Origin: Candidatus Poribacteria bacterium
GTDB lineage: Bacteria; Poribacteria; WGA-4E; WGA-3G
Reading direction: 5' to 3'
Assembly (NCBI GenBank): GCA_022827885.1
Contig: JAJEIP010000004.1
Location: 1 to 56,116, forward strand
DNA length: 56,116 bases
Notes under the pieces: model-generated
What the model was told of the DNA's origin: nothing
Database searches by the model: none
What the model saw: the letters and a program-made list of their open reading frames with translations, nothing else
Part shown: positions 17,938 to 27,574 of the stretch, piece after piece
How positions within the stretch are numbered: position 1 is the stretch's first letter
Layout: each line of letters begins with the position of its first letter
Position numbers and translations under genes: made by a program

Positions 17938-17950
17938 AAGTCGCAAGTCT

Positions 17951-19528
17951 ATGACGAACACCAACGACACAAACACAGCATCCACACAGCAAGAGACTAT
18001 CCTCATTTTGGATTTCGGGTCGCAGTACACGCAGCTTATTGCCCGACGCATCCGTGAGCAAAACATCTACTGCGAAATTTATCCACATACGCTACCCCTT
18101 TCGCAGATAGAAGCCATTGCCCCAAAGGGAATTATTCTCAGCGGGGGACCCGCAAGCGTCTACGAGGCTGATGCCCCAAAAATTGATCCAAAACTCTTTG
18201 AGTTGGAAACACCTATATTGGGTATCTGTTATGGTATGCAACTCATGGCGGCCCTGTTAGCAGGTGGAAAGGTCCATCCAGCGACACAACGAGAATACGG
18301 ACACGCGCCCCTCCAAGTGCTTGACGCCACCGATCCACTCTTCGCCGGACTTTCCTCACGGTTTTCTGCTTGGATGAGCCACGGCGATCGTATCGAGGCA
18401 CCCCCGGTTGGATTCCAGACAATCGCACAAACACAGAACGCTCCGATCGCTGCTATGGCGGATCCCGCACGCGCGTTTTACGGGTTGCAATTCCATCCTG
18501 AGGTTGAACATACTGAGGATGCCGATCAGATTTTGGGGAATTTCACACGGCGCATCTGTGGATGTCGTAACGCTTGGACAATGCGTGCCTTCATCGCCCG
18601 TGCCACAACACAAATACAGGAGCGGGTCGGAAATGAGCGCGTCCTATGTGCTGTTAGCGGGGGTATTGATTCAATGGTGCTGGCGACGCTTTTACATCAG
18701 GCGATCGGAGACGCGCTTGTACCTGTATTTGTTGACAATGGTCTCCTCCGGAAAAACGAAGTCGCTGAAGTGCTCAAAACCTGTGAGCAACTCGGAATCC
18801 CTCTCGTCACTGTTGATGCGGTGGAGCCGTTTCTTAACGGTTTGGCGGGAGTGACGGATCCAGAAAAGAAGCGAAAGGTGATTGGGGCACAGTTCATCGA
18901 AACTTTCAAAGCAACGGTGCAAGAATTAGGACACAGCTTCCGATTTCTCGCGCAAGGCACTCTCTATCCCGATGTTATAGAGAGTGTCTCCGTGAAGGGA
19001 CCCTCCGCTACGATTAAAACCCACCATAATGTCGGCGGGCTTCCATCCGACATGCCGTTTGAATTGCTTGAACCTTTCAGGGAGCTTTTCAAGGACGAGG
19101 TGCGGGCGGTTGGAGCAGAACTAAACGTGCCAGCGCACGTCCTTGGGCGACACCCATTTCCCGGACCAGGACTTGCTGTCCGCATTCTGGGCGAGGTTAC
19201 GCACGAACGTTTAGAAGTGCTCCGTTCAGCAGATGCTATCTTTATCGCTGAAATCAAGAAAGCGGGATTGTACGACGAAATTTGGCAGGCTTTGGTTGTT
19301 CTGCTGCCCGTCAAAAGTGTTGGCGTGATGGGGGACGCGCGGACGTATGAAAACGCAGTCGCACTCCGCGCCGTCACGAGTAGCGATGCGATGACAGCGG
19401 ATTGGGCACGCATACCGACCGATGTGCTCGCCACAATTTCCAACCGTATCATCAATGAAGTGCAGGGCATCAACCGTGTCGTCTACGATATTAGTTCAAA
19501 ACCACCGAGCACGATTGAATGGGAATAG
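17951..19528 (+). CDS. guaA: GMP synthase (glutamine-hydrolysing)
   Basis: The 525-residue enzyme converts XMP to GMP using glutamine and ATP. Class I glutamine amidotransferase features are [17 protein letters not shown], the nucleophile cysteine in [10 protein letters not shown], and QFHPEVEHT with the catalytic His and Glu. The ATP-pyrophosphatase loop is [15 protein letters not shown]. The C-terminal dimerisation domain ends [14 protein letters not shown], the expected ending. The length equals that of the E. coli protein. The ATG at 17951 is chosen over a longer frame that starts at 17843 because it gives the standard N-terminus. The stop directly abuts the stop of a convergent aminotransferase. 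Confidence 0.96.
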   Translation: MTNTNDTNTASTQQETILILDFGSQYTQLIARRIREQNIYCEIYPHTLPLSQIEAIAPKGIILSGGPASVYEADAPKIDPKLFELETPILGICYGMQLMAALLAGGKVHPATQREYGHAPLQVLDATDPLFAGLSSRFSAWMSHGDRIEAPPVGFQTIAQTQNAPIAAMADPARAFYGLQFHPEVEHTEDADQILGNFTRRICGCRNAWTMRAFIARATTQIQERVGNERVLCAVSGGIDSMVLATLLHQAIGDALVPVFVDNGLLRKNEVAEVLKTCEQLGIPLVTVDAVEPFLNGLAGVTDPEKKRKVIGAQFIETFKATVQELGHSFRFLAQGTLYPDVIESVSVKGPSATIKTHHNVGGLPSDMPFELLEPFRELFKDEVRAVGAELNVPAHVLGRHPFPGPGLAVRILGEVTHERLEVLRSADAIFIAEIKKAGLYDEIWQALVVLLPVKSVGVMGDARTYENAVALRAVTSSDAMTADWARIPTDVLATISNRIINEVQGINRVVYDISSKPPSTIEWE

Positions 19529-20728
19529 TTATCCTGAATAGATTTGCGACGCGGCGTGAACAGCTGCACCACGCTCTACGTTATGTCCCCACTCAATGAG
19601 AAGTTTCTCTAACGCACTCAGGACGAGCATAACATTCCGTTCGTTTGAAGATTCACCCATCAGCCCAATTCGCCACGCCTTTCCAGCAAAGACACCCAAG
19701 CCCGCACCGATTTCTATGCCGTAGTCCGAGATGAGGCGTTTCCGAATCGTCACATCGTCAATACCGTCAGGAATGCTTAAGGTAGTGAGCATCGGGGCGC
19801 GGTAGCCCTCTTCGGCTGCGGGTTGCAGACCGATCGCTTTTGCCCCCGCGAGAAGTGCACGGGCATTGTACACATGCCGTTTATAGCGGACATCCAACCC
19901 TTCTTCCAAGACAACGCGCAATGCTTCCCGCAAGGCATAGATAAGGGATATCGAAACAGTGTGATGATAACTCCGCTGCTTGCCGTGCCAATAGTTTTCG
20001 AGGAGCGTCATATCGAGATAGAAACTCTGGATAGGTGTTTTTCGGTTCCGAATGACCTCAACGGCACGATCACTGAAACTGATAGGTGAGAGTCCGGGCG
20101 GACCGGCGAGACATTTTTGGGTACAACTATACGCAATGTCAATACCGAGCGCATCTATATCTACGGGTTGTCCTCCGAGACTGGTCACGCAGTCTGCGAG
20201 GAAAAGGGCACCGCTTTGGTGAGCAATCTCAACGGCATCTTTCAGGGGTTGCAGGATACCGGTAGAGGTCTCCCCGTGTACCAACGCAACCAGTTTTGGG
20301 GTAGACCCTTTCGCAACGGCTTCAGCGATTTTTTCGGCAGGGATGTGTGTGCCCCATTCCGATTCTACTCTTGTCACCACGCCGCCGCACCGAGCGGCGA
20401 TATCGGCGATTCGCTCGCCGAAATACCCTTTGACACCAACAACGACCCTATCACCGGGTTCAACAACGTTAGCAAGTGCGGCTTCCATTCCGGCGGTACC
20501 CGTGCCGGAGACCGGGAGTGTCAACCTATTTTCAGTTCCAAAGACTCGGCGGAGTAATCCTACCGTGTCATCCATCACTTGGACAAATTCGGCATCTAAA
20601 TACCCCAACATCGGGGTTGTCATCGCTTTAAGAACCCGCGCATTGGCTTCACTCGGTCCCGGACCGAGCAGCACGCGCGGCGACACTATTAATTCATCAT
20701 ACACTGTTTTCGCAGGCTCCTTAGACAT
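19529..20728 (-). CDS. class V aminotransferase (alanine-glyoxylate / serine-pyruvate type)
   Basis: The 399-residue PLP enzyme has the class V layout: LLGPGPSEANARVLKAM near the N-terminus, GTGTAGMEAALANVVEPGD for cofactor phosphate binding, HGETSTGILQPL, the aspartate of ADCVTSLGG, and the Schiff-base lysine in CTQKCLAGPPGL. The C-terminal part contains WRIGLMGESS, whose arginine binds the substrate carboxylate. These match alanine-glyoxylate, serine-glyoxylate or serine-pyruvate aminotransferases; the exact donor cannot be read. It may serve glyoxylate detoxification or a serine cycle. It ends base-to-base against guaA. No strong ribosome binding site is seen. Confidence 0.9.
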   Translation of the reverse strand: MSKEPAKTVYDELIVSPRVLLGPGPSEANARVLKAMTTPMLGYLDAEFVQVMDDTVGLLRRVFGTENRLTLPVSGTGTAGMEAALANVVEPGDRVVVGVKGYFGERIADIAARCGGVVTRVESEWGTHIPAEKIAEAVAKGSTPKLVALVHGETSTGILQPLKDAVEIAHQSGALFLADCVTSLGGQPVDIDALGIDIAYSCTQKCLAGPPGLSPISFSDRAVEVIRNRKTPIQSFYLDMTLLENYWHGKQRSYHHTVSISLIYALREALRVVLEEGLDVRYKRHVYNARALLAGAKAIGLQPAAEEGYRAPMLTTLSIPDGIDDVTIRKRLISDYGIEIGAGLGVFAGKAWRIGLMGESSNERNVMLVLSALEKLLIEWGHNVERGAAVHAASQIYSG

Positions 20729-20770
20729 CGTCTAAATCGCAATTTCTCAGAGTTAGGGGAATAAGTCATG

Positions 20771-20803
20771 AAAAGGGGAGGGTGCTATACCGCACCCTCC
20801 TTT
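20771..20803 (-). terminator. terminator downstream of the TPR gene
   Basis: GGAGGGTGC (20777-20785) and GCACCCTCC (20792-20800) form a perfect 9-bp stem with a 6-base loop. On the minus strand it is followed by CCTTTT (from 20776 down to 20771), fitting termination of the TPR transcript 54 bases after its stop. Confidence 0.75.
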
Positions 20804-20853
20804 CAGGGAAGCCCCGCTCAGGCGAACAAGGCTATAGGAACAGGATGTAGTGA

Positions 20854-23800
20854 TTACTCACCACCACCACCGCCAGCACCAGCACCAGCACCACCACGAA
20901 TTTCCAGATTATTCGACTGCATGTAGCTTATAATCGTCTGGACTTGGCTGATTGCATACGTGAGTGCCTGGTTGACCTTCGTGTCCACAGGCGGGGTTGT
21001 TTCATATTTTGCCCACAACCGGTTGAAGTAATCCAACGCATCGTTGAAATACGCATCGTCGCTATCGGCTAACACCATGTATGCCTCACCAATCTGCACG
21101 AGACCGAGGTCCGCATACTTGGTTCCCGGATATGCTTCAATGATCTTCTGATACTCAGCAATGGCGGCTTCGACAGCAGGTTTCTGCTCCTCACCCCTTG
21201 CGAGTTTCGATTCATTCAGCAGATCCGTTGCGACTTCATACTCGTAGAAAGCAAGCGCGTTCGCAGTGTCGTTGAGATAACCTTGGGCAGTCGATTTTGA
21301 CTCCCCGCCGATACCGGGCGTATTGATCGCTTTCTGATAGTTCTCTATCGCCATCTGATAGAGACGGATCCGTTCCGCTTGCTCCAGCTCAGATTCGGAG
21401 CCTGCGTTGTAGTACTTATTGCCGATATTAATAAGCGCATCAGCAGTGTACTGACTGTTCGGATACTCAGCGGCGAGAACTTCGTTCGCCTCAAAGAGTC
21501 GATCATACCAGCGCTGTTTCGCATCCTCATCGCCAGACTTTTCAGCGGCTTCACTGAGAAGCTGCGCACATGTCGAGATAGCATACAACGATTCAGGAGC
21601 ACTCTTGTGGGTCTTATTCACAGTGCGCACCTTCTCGTATTCGGTAATCGCTTTCTCAAACTGTTGCGCGGCGTAGTAGGATTCACCGACGTGATACTGC
21701 CAGAAGGCGGCATCGTTAGCACTCGGATAACGACGCACCATATCACGGAAGACATCACCAGCGGCAGTGAAGTAGCTTACCGCTTTTTCAGACATCTCGC
21801 CGTCCATGCCTACTTGCATCCGTCCGAGTTCAAAGTTCGAAGCGGCTGTATAATTCAGTGCGGTTTCCGTGTTCTTACGGAGTGCATCCGATTTCGGGAA
21901 GAGTCCCTTATCGACGTAACTCACGAACGTCGTGAGCGGGCTCAGCGCACTGACGAGGTCTTGCGGAAGTTTCACACCAATACCGACAGAATAGTAAATC
22001 TGACCGGATTGGAACAGTGAATTCTGAACATACGGGATGACCGTCTGCTTATCCGCCTTTTCAACCGGAGCTGCAATCGAAGCGACTTCGAAAAATGTAC
22101 TTGCCGCGTTGCGACTGGCATCAATGTAGGGTTTCAGGTCTGTGCCTGCCTCTGTGGAGAAGAGAGAACGCGCTTTGTCGGAGTAGAGGAAACCGAGGTT
22201 GTATTGCGCAGCGGCTTTCTCTGCCACACTCGCGTTCGGATTCCCTTTCGTCCGATCAAGGGCTTCAACCGCTTCGGTGATTGCTTCATCTAAGCGTCCT
22301 AATTCAACGTAGAGGGTTGAACGGCGAATACCAGCGTCTGCTACCATTGAGGCGACATTCGTGTTGGCTGAACCGCTATATTCTCCGATAAGGGTTTGGA
22401 AGGTGTCCAACGCCTTAGACGGTTGTTTCAACTGGTCTTGGTAAATCAGGCCAATCCGATAGTAGGATTGCGCTTTGACGAGATCGTCTTCTACTAACTC
22501 AATGGCGTTCTGGTAACTCATCAATGCGTCCTGATAAGTTTTCAGTTGCTCCTCTTGTGCAAATGCCATTGCGAAGTAGGAACGTCCCTTCATGTCTGCC
22601 TCTTCGGTGTTCTCAATAATGTATTGATACTCTTGCACCGCGCCGGCGTGGTCGCCGAGGGTTCCGTTGAGTTCAGCAAGACGGGAGTGTGCTTGGAAGA
22701 TAAGCGACTTGCGCGCCTCGTCTTCGGTCTGTCCCTCTAATGCTGTAACCGCTTTAAATGCGTCTGCAGCACCTTTGTTGTCCTCGAGGCCGAGCAACGC
22801 TAAACCCGCAGTGTAGTTAGCACTGATGAGGTTGTTCGCATCCTCTGTCAGCGTTGATACTTTTTCCGCGGCACTTACAGCATTCTGCAGGCTCAACTGC
22901 TTGCTGCCTGCATCCGTCGCAGATTGCGCGATCTGATAATGACAGACTGCTGCTTGATACTGCGCGTTCGGTGCGAGTTCACTGTTCGGGAAAGTTTGCA
23001 CAAAGAGGAGATACTCCGCCAGTGCTTCATCATAGCGTTTCGCACTATAGTAAGTATGCCCGATCTTCAGTTGCGAACGGCTGCGTGCCTCTTCTGGTGC
23101 ACCTGTGTTATCAACAATTCGCTTCAGCGAAGCCACGAGCGCATCGACATCGACCTCTTCACCGGTGTTTTCAATAGCGGTGGCTTTAATCAAGTCGATA
23201 TGTCCGAGTGTCTTGAGAACGAGCTCATTGTCACTGGAGGCATATTTATCGTTTGCTTCGTCGGCGAGTTGCAGGATAAGGGGCCATTTTTCCGTATCGT
23301 CCTGCTTCTGTGCCGCATCGCGATAGGCGAGTGCCAAGCCGTAATACGCCTCAACAGCGTTGGGGCTATCGGCATAATCGGCGATTACCCGTTTGAACGC
23401 CGCTTCGGAGGATTCCAAGAGTGCCGGATTTTCAGAAGCAGCTTGGTAATAGCAAAGTCCGACGAGGTAGAGCGCATCGTCTGCGTATTCACCAGTCGGA
23501 TTCCCATCAACCACAGCTTGATACTGAACGGCGGCTTCTTCAAACCGCTCCTCTGCCCGGAGCAGATCAGCGAGTTTAATCTCTGCCAACGAACGGTTAT
23601 CAGCGTCGGCAAGCTTGTCTAAAATACTGTTGTAGTAGCTAATCGCACCCTCTTTATCGCCTTCCTTGACATGACTGTTTGCAACGAGAAGGAGTGCGCG
23701 TTCGTAGTATTCACTCGTTTCAGGGATAGATGCGTAGCGGTCGCGTGCTTGCGTCCAGTCACCAAGCATTTCATGGGAAAGTGCTTCGTTCATGATACAC

Positions 23801-25563
23801 GCTTCCACCTGAGCAATACGCTCACCGAAGTCATCGTAACGTTCCTGGGCAACCCCTGGGAGGAAGGCATCGTCATTAAACATGGCGATCGCTTCCTGAT
23901 ACGCCGAAACAGACTTTCCGAGGTAATCCGCATTGAAGTTCGCGCCCGCATCGCCTTCTTGATAGCCTTCGGGTTTGGCAGCTTCGTAGTAGGAGCGTCC
24001 TTCAAAGAATTTACCCATCAACTTGACGAGATGGAACTTCGGTAGTGGACGGTAATCCCACAATTTCGCATATTCTTCCGCCGCTTCAACGTACTGTTTA
24101 AATTCAGTCCGCTTGATATCGGCGAAACGGAGTTGAACCTCAGCTGCGAGGATGTCGAACTCGTTATCGTTTTTGTTCTTTTCGATAAACTCGCGGGCGA
24201 TTGTTTCCAACTCATCTTTGCGTCCAAGATCGTTGAGTGCCCAAATTGCGCCGTAGAGCGCGTGCGGAGCAACTGGATCCTGCGGATAGTCGTCAACCGT
24301 TTTTTGATACCATTGGAGCGCGAGTTCAAGCGTTGCCATTCCGGTTTCAGCGTCCCCAGCCTTTACTTGATCGCTGCCGAGTTTGTAGTAGGCTTCCCCA
24401 ATCTGATAGGAGCAGTAGGGAATAAAATCGGTGGCTTCTTCGTGTTCATTAATGACACGTTGATACGCTAAGGTTGCCTCACTCCAATTCTCTAAGCGGA
24501 AATGGCTATCGGCAATACCAAGTTTCGCTTCCGCGATGAAGTCGCTCTCCGGGTATTCTTCAAGGAGTGTCTGATAGGAAACGATGGCGTTTTCATAGTC
24601 TCCTTGATCGAAGTAGGTACGTCCGATGGCAGACTGAATTTCCGATTGAAGTGTGCGGTCTGCAGTGTTTTGGAGTGCCAACTCATAGTTCACACGCGCG
24701 TTGTCATAGTCCTTCTGACGGGCGTAAATCGCACCTTGGTCGAAGTATGCCGCCGTGACGTACTGGCTTTCCGGGAACTGCGTGATGAAGTTCGTATATC
24801 GACCGATCGATTCATCATCTCTACCGAGTTGGTTCAAGCTATAAGCCGCTTTATACATCGCTTCGGCTTGCAGATCCGGGTAGTTCTTGAATTCCTCTGT
24901 AGCAATTTTATCGAATTCCTGATACGCCTGCTCGTAGTTGGATTCGTTAAGGAACGATTGTGCGATCAGGTGCTGTGCGTCATCTTTAAAATCGGAATTT
25001 GGGAAACCATCAAGAACCGCTTTAAATGCCTGTCGGGAGTCCTCGTAGTTCTGCAGTTTATAGTTCAACTGCCCGATAGCGTACCAAGCGTTTTCGACGA
25101 AAAGGCTGTTCGGGAAGTTCTCAATGAGTTGTGTGAACTTCGGTTCCGCCAACTCAAATTGCTCTGTCCGATAGAGGATGTGTCCCCAGAGGTAGGTTAA
25201 CCCCTCTTGATGTTTCGGAATGGTTGCCGTCGGAGCAACCTTTTCAATGTATTCGATCGCAGTGTCGTAGTGATTTACATCGCCTGATTGTTCGGCGAGA
25301 CGCGAGTAGCTAACCGCGATCTTATAATTGGCGAGGGTGGGGAAATCCTTGTCAATGACTTCGGTTTTCACACCCCGCTTTGTTGATTCTTCGAGTGCCT
25401 CGGTATACTTTCCAATTGCGCCTTCATAATCCGCCTGTCCATACAGATCTTCAGCGGATTGGAAGAGTTGCTCCACCTTTTTGGAACTCCCCATCATAAA
25501 AGGTGAAAGGAGCGCAACTATTAAGGCGAGACCACCAATAATGCCCAAAATCCTTGGGTTCAT
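20854..25563 (-). CDS. very large membrane-anchored tetratricopeptide repeat protein
   Basis: The 1569-residue protein begins MNPRILGIIGGLALIVALL, an uncleaved signal anchor or signal peptide, and then consists almost wholly of TPR-type helix pairs. Characteristic units are LYGQADYEGAIGKYTEAL, AWYAIGQLNYKLQNYEDSRQ and YRIGLIYQDQLKQPSKAL; dozens can be counted by eye. Spacing is often 36-40 residues, as in BamD/YbgF-like outer-membrane repeat proteins. The last residues are a Gly/Ala run ending GGGGE. It should form a long superhelical scaffold in the periplasm. It lies 128 bases downstream of the anti-sigma factor gene on the same strand, so it could belong to that regulated unit. No enzymatic domain is visible. 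Confidence 0.9.
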   Translation of the reverse strand: MNPRILGIIGGLALIVALLSPFMMGSSKKVEQLFQSAEDLYGQADYEGAIGKYTEALEESTKRGVKTEVIDKDFPTLANYKIAVSYSRLAEQSGDVNHYDTAIEYIEKVAPTATIPKHQEGLTYLWGHILYRTEQFELAEPKFTQLIENFPNSLFVENAWYAIGQLNYKLQNYEDSRQAFKAVLDGFPNSDFKDDAQHLIAQSFLNESNYEQAYQEFDKIATEEFKNYPDLQAEAMYKAAYSLNQLGRDDESIGRYTNFITQFPESQYVTAAYFDQGAIYARQKDYDNARVNYELALQNTADRTLQSEIQSAIGRTYFDQGDYENAIVSYQTLLEEYPESDFIAEAKLGIADSHFRLENWSEATLAYQRVINEHEEATDFIPYCSYQIGEAYYKLGSDQVKAGDAETGMATLELALQWYQKTVDDYPQDPVAPHALYGAIWALNDLGRKDELETIAREFIEKNKNDNEFDILAAEVQLRFADIKRTEFKQYVEAAEEYAKLWDYRPLPKFHLVKLMGKFFEGRSYYEAAKPEGYQEGDAGANFNADYLGKSVSAYQEAIAMFNDDAFLPGVAQERYDDFGERIAQVEACIMNEALSHEMLGDWTQARDRYASIPETSEYYERALLLVANSHVKEGDKEGAISYYNSILDKLADADNRSLAEIKLADLLRAEERFEEAAVQYQAVVDGNPTGEYADDALYLVGLCYYQAASENPALLESSEAAFKRVIADYADSPNAVEAYYGLALAYRDAAQKQDDTEKWPLILQLADEANDKYASSDNELVLKTLGHIDLIKATAIENTGEEVDVDALVASLKRIVDNTGAPEEARSRSQLKIGHTYYSAKRYDEALAEYLLFVQTFPNSELAPNAQYQAAVCHYQIAQSATDAGSKQLSLQNAVSAAEKVSTLTEDANNLISANYTAGLALLGLEDNKGAADAFKAVTALEGQTEDEARKSLIFQAHSRLAELNGTLGDHAGAVQEYQYIIENTEEADMKGRSYFAMAFAQEEQLKTYQDALMSYQNAIELVEDDLVKAQSYYRIGLIYQDQLKQPSKALDTFQTLIGEYSGSANTNVASMVADAGIRRSTLYVELGRLDEAITEAVEALDRTKGNPNASVAEKAAAQYNLGFLYSDKARSLFSTEAGTDLKPYIDASRNAASTFFEVASIAAPVEKADKQTVIPYVQNSLFQSGQIYYSVGIGVKLPQDLVSALSPLTTFVSYVDKGLFPKSDALRKNTETALNYTAASNFELGRMQVGMDGEMSEKAVSYFTAAGDVFRDMVRRYPSANDAAFWQYHVGESYYAAQQFEKAITEYEKVRTVNKTHKSAPESLYAISTCAQLLSEAAEKSGDEDAKQRWYDRLFEANEVLAAEYPNSQYTADALINIGNKYYNAGSESELEQAERIRLYQMAIENYQKAINTPGIGGESKSTAQGYLNDTANALAFYEYEVATDLLNESKLARGEEQKPAVEAAIAEYQKIIEAYPGTKYADLGLVQIGEAYMVLADSDDAYFNDALDYFNRLWAKYETTPPVDTKVNQALTYAISQVQTIISYMQSNNLEIRGGAGAGAGGGGGE

Positions 25564-25691
25564 TCGTATTCTCCTTGTTTACATCGTGCACGCTCGGGAC
25601 GCGCCCACGAGATTAAATGCTAAACTAACTTCAAACGCTTTCGATAAGATATTTAATTATCGACTTTAAACTATACTATAATAACGCCTAT

Positions 25692-26684
25692 CTACAACTC
25701 TCTGGAATCGTAGACTTCTGAAATAGACAATGTTTCCAACGGCACATCCAACAATTTCTGTGAAAAACCTTTGGATCCGTTCCACTTCCGTTCATACTGT
25801 TGGAGGGCGTGCTGTTCATCCATACCTTGTAATAAGAGCAGGGCATACCTACTTTCAGTTAATACATCGCGACTCGTGAGACGTGCCCAGAACGCACCCT
25901 GCGCCGGAATTTCGGCATAAGCAAGCAATTCCGAGTCAATGTCTAACGCGACACTCGGTATAGTATCAGAATCATCTTCTTGAAGTGTAGTGAAGATGTA
26001 TCCTTCTGTCATCGGTTCATCGGTGAATACCCAGACATCGGAACCTGAATCGATAGCAGGGGGTTCTGTCGGACGCCCGCTGCTGACGTTGCGACGAATG
26101 CCAGTCGGTTGAGTACCAGTCGTATCCTGTTTGATAGCAAGTGCTGCGGTAGGTTGGACGGAGATAGGTGAATCCCCAGAGAAGAACCGAATTTTCGCCC
26201 CCGCATATAGGCGGCTAAGCACATGGCTACCGTCATCGTGTGTTGATACTTGGATAAGCAGAAGCGGCGCAACAACTAACATCGTCAGTGTTAACCCGAA
26301 AATGTAATACGGAAAAACGTGTTGCTTTATGGAGAAAAGCCCACCTAAACGCGAATGATCAATACCACGATGAAGTTGGGTGAGTAGATGCCACCCCAGC
26401 CGCGTAGCAACTGCGAAGATACGTTGATGGAAAGCAGTTGGCGCGCTCTGTTCAATACGATGCTGGAGTTGCGTTGTAAACCGGGCGTAATAGGCATCGG
26501 ATGCCTCCGGTTCAACGTAAAAGTTTTCGAGGAGGTGGTTCGTTTTCTTCAGAGCTACGACTTCTCGTTTACACGATCCGCAGGCGCGGAGATGCAATGC
26601 AACGCTGCTGTTCTGCCGTTCGGAAAGCGTTCCATCTATATAGTCGGATAAAAGGCGTCCTATTTTTTCACACTTCGATCTCAT
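25692..26684 (-). CDS. zinc-finger anti-sigma factor, membrane-bound
   Basis: A 330-residue protein starting MRSKCEKIGRLLSDYIDGTL, chosen because GAGGAGA precedes this ATG (a longer frame begins 10 codons upstream). The N-terminus has the zf-HC2 pattern HLRACGSCKRE (HxxxCxxC) of ZAS-type anti-sigma factors, which bind and hold an ECF sigma factor. One transmembrane helix is near residues 125-145 (YIFGLTLTMLVVAPLLLIQ). The extracytoplasmic part of about 180 residues is rich in polar residues and matches no family that I recognise; it may sense the signal. The partner sigma factor is encoded just upstream. Release probably depends on regulated proteolysis, which is family knowledge. Confidence 0.85.
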   Translation of the reverse strand: MRSKCEKIGRLLSDYIDGTLSERQNSSVALHLRACGSCKREVVALKKTNHLLENFYVEPEASDAYYARFTTQLQHRIEQSAPTAFHQRIFAVATRLGWHLLTQLHRGIDHSRLGGLFSIKQHVFPYYIFGLTLTMLVVAPLLLIQVSTHDDGSHVLSRLYAGAKIRFFSGDSPISVQPTAALAIKQDTTGTQPTGIRRNVSSGRPTEPPAIDSGSDVWVFTDEPMTEGYIFTTLQEDDSDTIPSVALDIDSELLAYAEIPAQGAFWARLTSRDVLTESRYALLLLQGMDEQHALQQYERKWNGSKGFSQKLLDVPLETLSISEVYDSREL

Positions 26685-26741
26685 TGATATTCTCCTCGAG
26701 AGAGTGTGTTTCACACGTCTATAAACCCACGACGCTCAACT

Positions 26742-26760
26742 AATTTCGGTTACCGAAATT
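26742..26760. repeat. 9-bp inverted repeat between ECF sigma and anti-sigma genes
   Basis: AATTTCGGT (26742-26750) and ACCGAAATT (26752-26760) are perfect inverted copies one base apart. A second small hairpin, GTGTG TTT CACAC, lies at 26704-26716. Their place in the sigma/anti-sigma gap suggests an operator, a weak internal terminator or an mRNA structure that lowers anti-sigma expression. None of these can be distinguished here. Confidence 0.5.
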
Positions 26761-26777
26761 TTCCTTTAAATCGAAAC

Positions 26778-27362
26778 CTAAATATTGCTTGCATCTACGT
26801 AGGGTTTGAGCAAGGTTCGGAGCTTTTTGCGCGCATAATGCAAGCGGGAGCGGACTGTGCCTTCGGAGCAATTGAGGATCGCAGCGATCTCCGCGTGCGT
26901 TAACCCTTCAAATTCATGAAGAATAACAACTGTCCGATGCTTCAGTGAGAGACTATTGACTGCCTTTGTGACGTGATGTCGCAGTTCAGCTTTTTCAGCA
27001 TGGGCATGCGGGTCATTGGCGACCTGGGCACGGTATCGCGTGACCGCCTCATATTCCGATTCCGATGCTGTCTCAAGTGTAGACACTCGCTGCCGCTCTC
27101 TACGTTTGACAAAGTTCAGTGCTTCATTGACCGTTATTCGGTAGAGCCACGTCTCAAAAGCTGCATCTTTCCGAAATGTCCGAATTGAACGGTACACCTT
27201 AATAAAGGTCTCTTGCATAACATCATCGGCATCCGCGTGGTTCTTGGTGATCTGCATCGCGAGACGGTAGACCATCCGCTTATATTTTTCCACCAGCGGT
27301 GCCAATGCTGTCTCGTCGCCTTCACAAAGATCGGCAATGAGCAAGGCTTCAGTTCTTTCCAC
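26778..27362 (-). CDS. ECF-type RNA polymerase sigma factor
   Basis: The 194-residue protein starts at GTG behind AAGGAGAAAG. Region 2 is readable in KRMVYRLAMQITKNHADADD followed by MQETFIKVYRSI and a W-Y segment (FETWLYRITVNEALN) that opens the promoter. Region 4 is SLSLKHRTVVILHEFEGLTH with the helix-turn-helix LNCSEGTVRSRLHYARKKL that reads the -35 element. The connecting linker is of RpoE-like (SigW) length. It is followed on the same strand by its zinc-finger anti-sigma partner. Targets are unknown; the TPR gene after the anti-sigma gene is a candidate. Confidence 0.93.
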   Translation of the reverse strand: MERTEALLIADLCEGDETALAPLVEKYKRMVYRLAMQITKNHADADDVMQETFIKVYRSIRTFRKDAAFETWLYRITVNEALNFVKRRERQRVSTLETASESEYEAVTRYRAQVANDPHAHAEKAELRHHVTKAVNSLSLKHRTVVILHEFEGLTHAEIAAILNCSEGTVRSRLHYARKKLRTLLKPYVDASNI

Positions 27363-27460
27363 TGAACTTTCTCCTTCAGGTTTCTAACGGATTAATGGGT
27401 TAGACAGCGCCTTTTTGAAAACCGTTCAAAAAAATGTGTTATCAGTTTTCTTCCAGATGT

Positions 27461-27490
27461 ATTATAGCATTATTCCAAAAATTGTGTAAA
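27461..27490 (-). promoter_or_regulatory. sigma70-like promoter for the ECF sigma operon
   Basis: On the minus strand, TTTACA (27490-27485) and TATAAT (27466-27461) are 18 bases apart, about 100 bases before the GTG at 27362. This suggests basal expression by the housekeeping sigma factor. Confidence 0.5.
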
Positions 27491-27516
27491 TAAAAAAATA
27501 TTTAGCAGTCAGCCAT

Positions 27517-27552
27517 TAAAAAAAGGGCAACGTATTGAAAATACGCCGCCCT
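27517..27552 (-). terminator. terminator of the Ig-like lipoprotein gene
   Basis: On the minus strand, AGGGC...CGTATT pairs with AATACG...GCCCT around a short loop, followed by seven T bases (27523-27517). It lies about 25 bases after the stop at 27575. Confidence 0.8.
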
Positions 27553-27574
27553 CTTTGTCGAAATAGCCTCAAAT

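Noticed and set aside
17843-17950. Longer N-terminus for guaA starting at 17843
   Set aside because: It overlaps the small ORF ending at 17937 and adds residues foreign to GMP synthase; the ATG at 17951 gives the standard N-terminus and length.
20864-20892. GGT/GCC-rich triplet repeat as a possible microsatellite
   Set aside because: It is the coding sequence of the Gly/Ala tail of the TPR protein.
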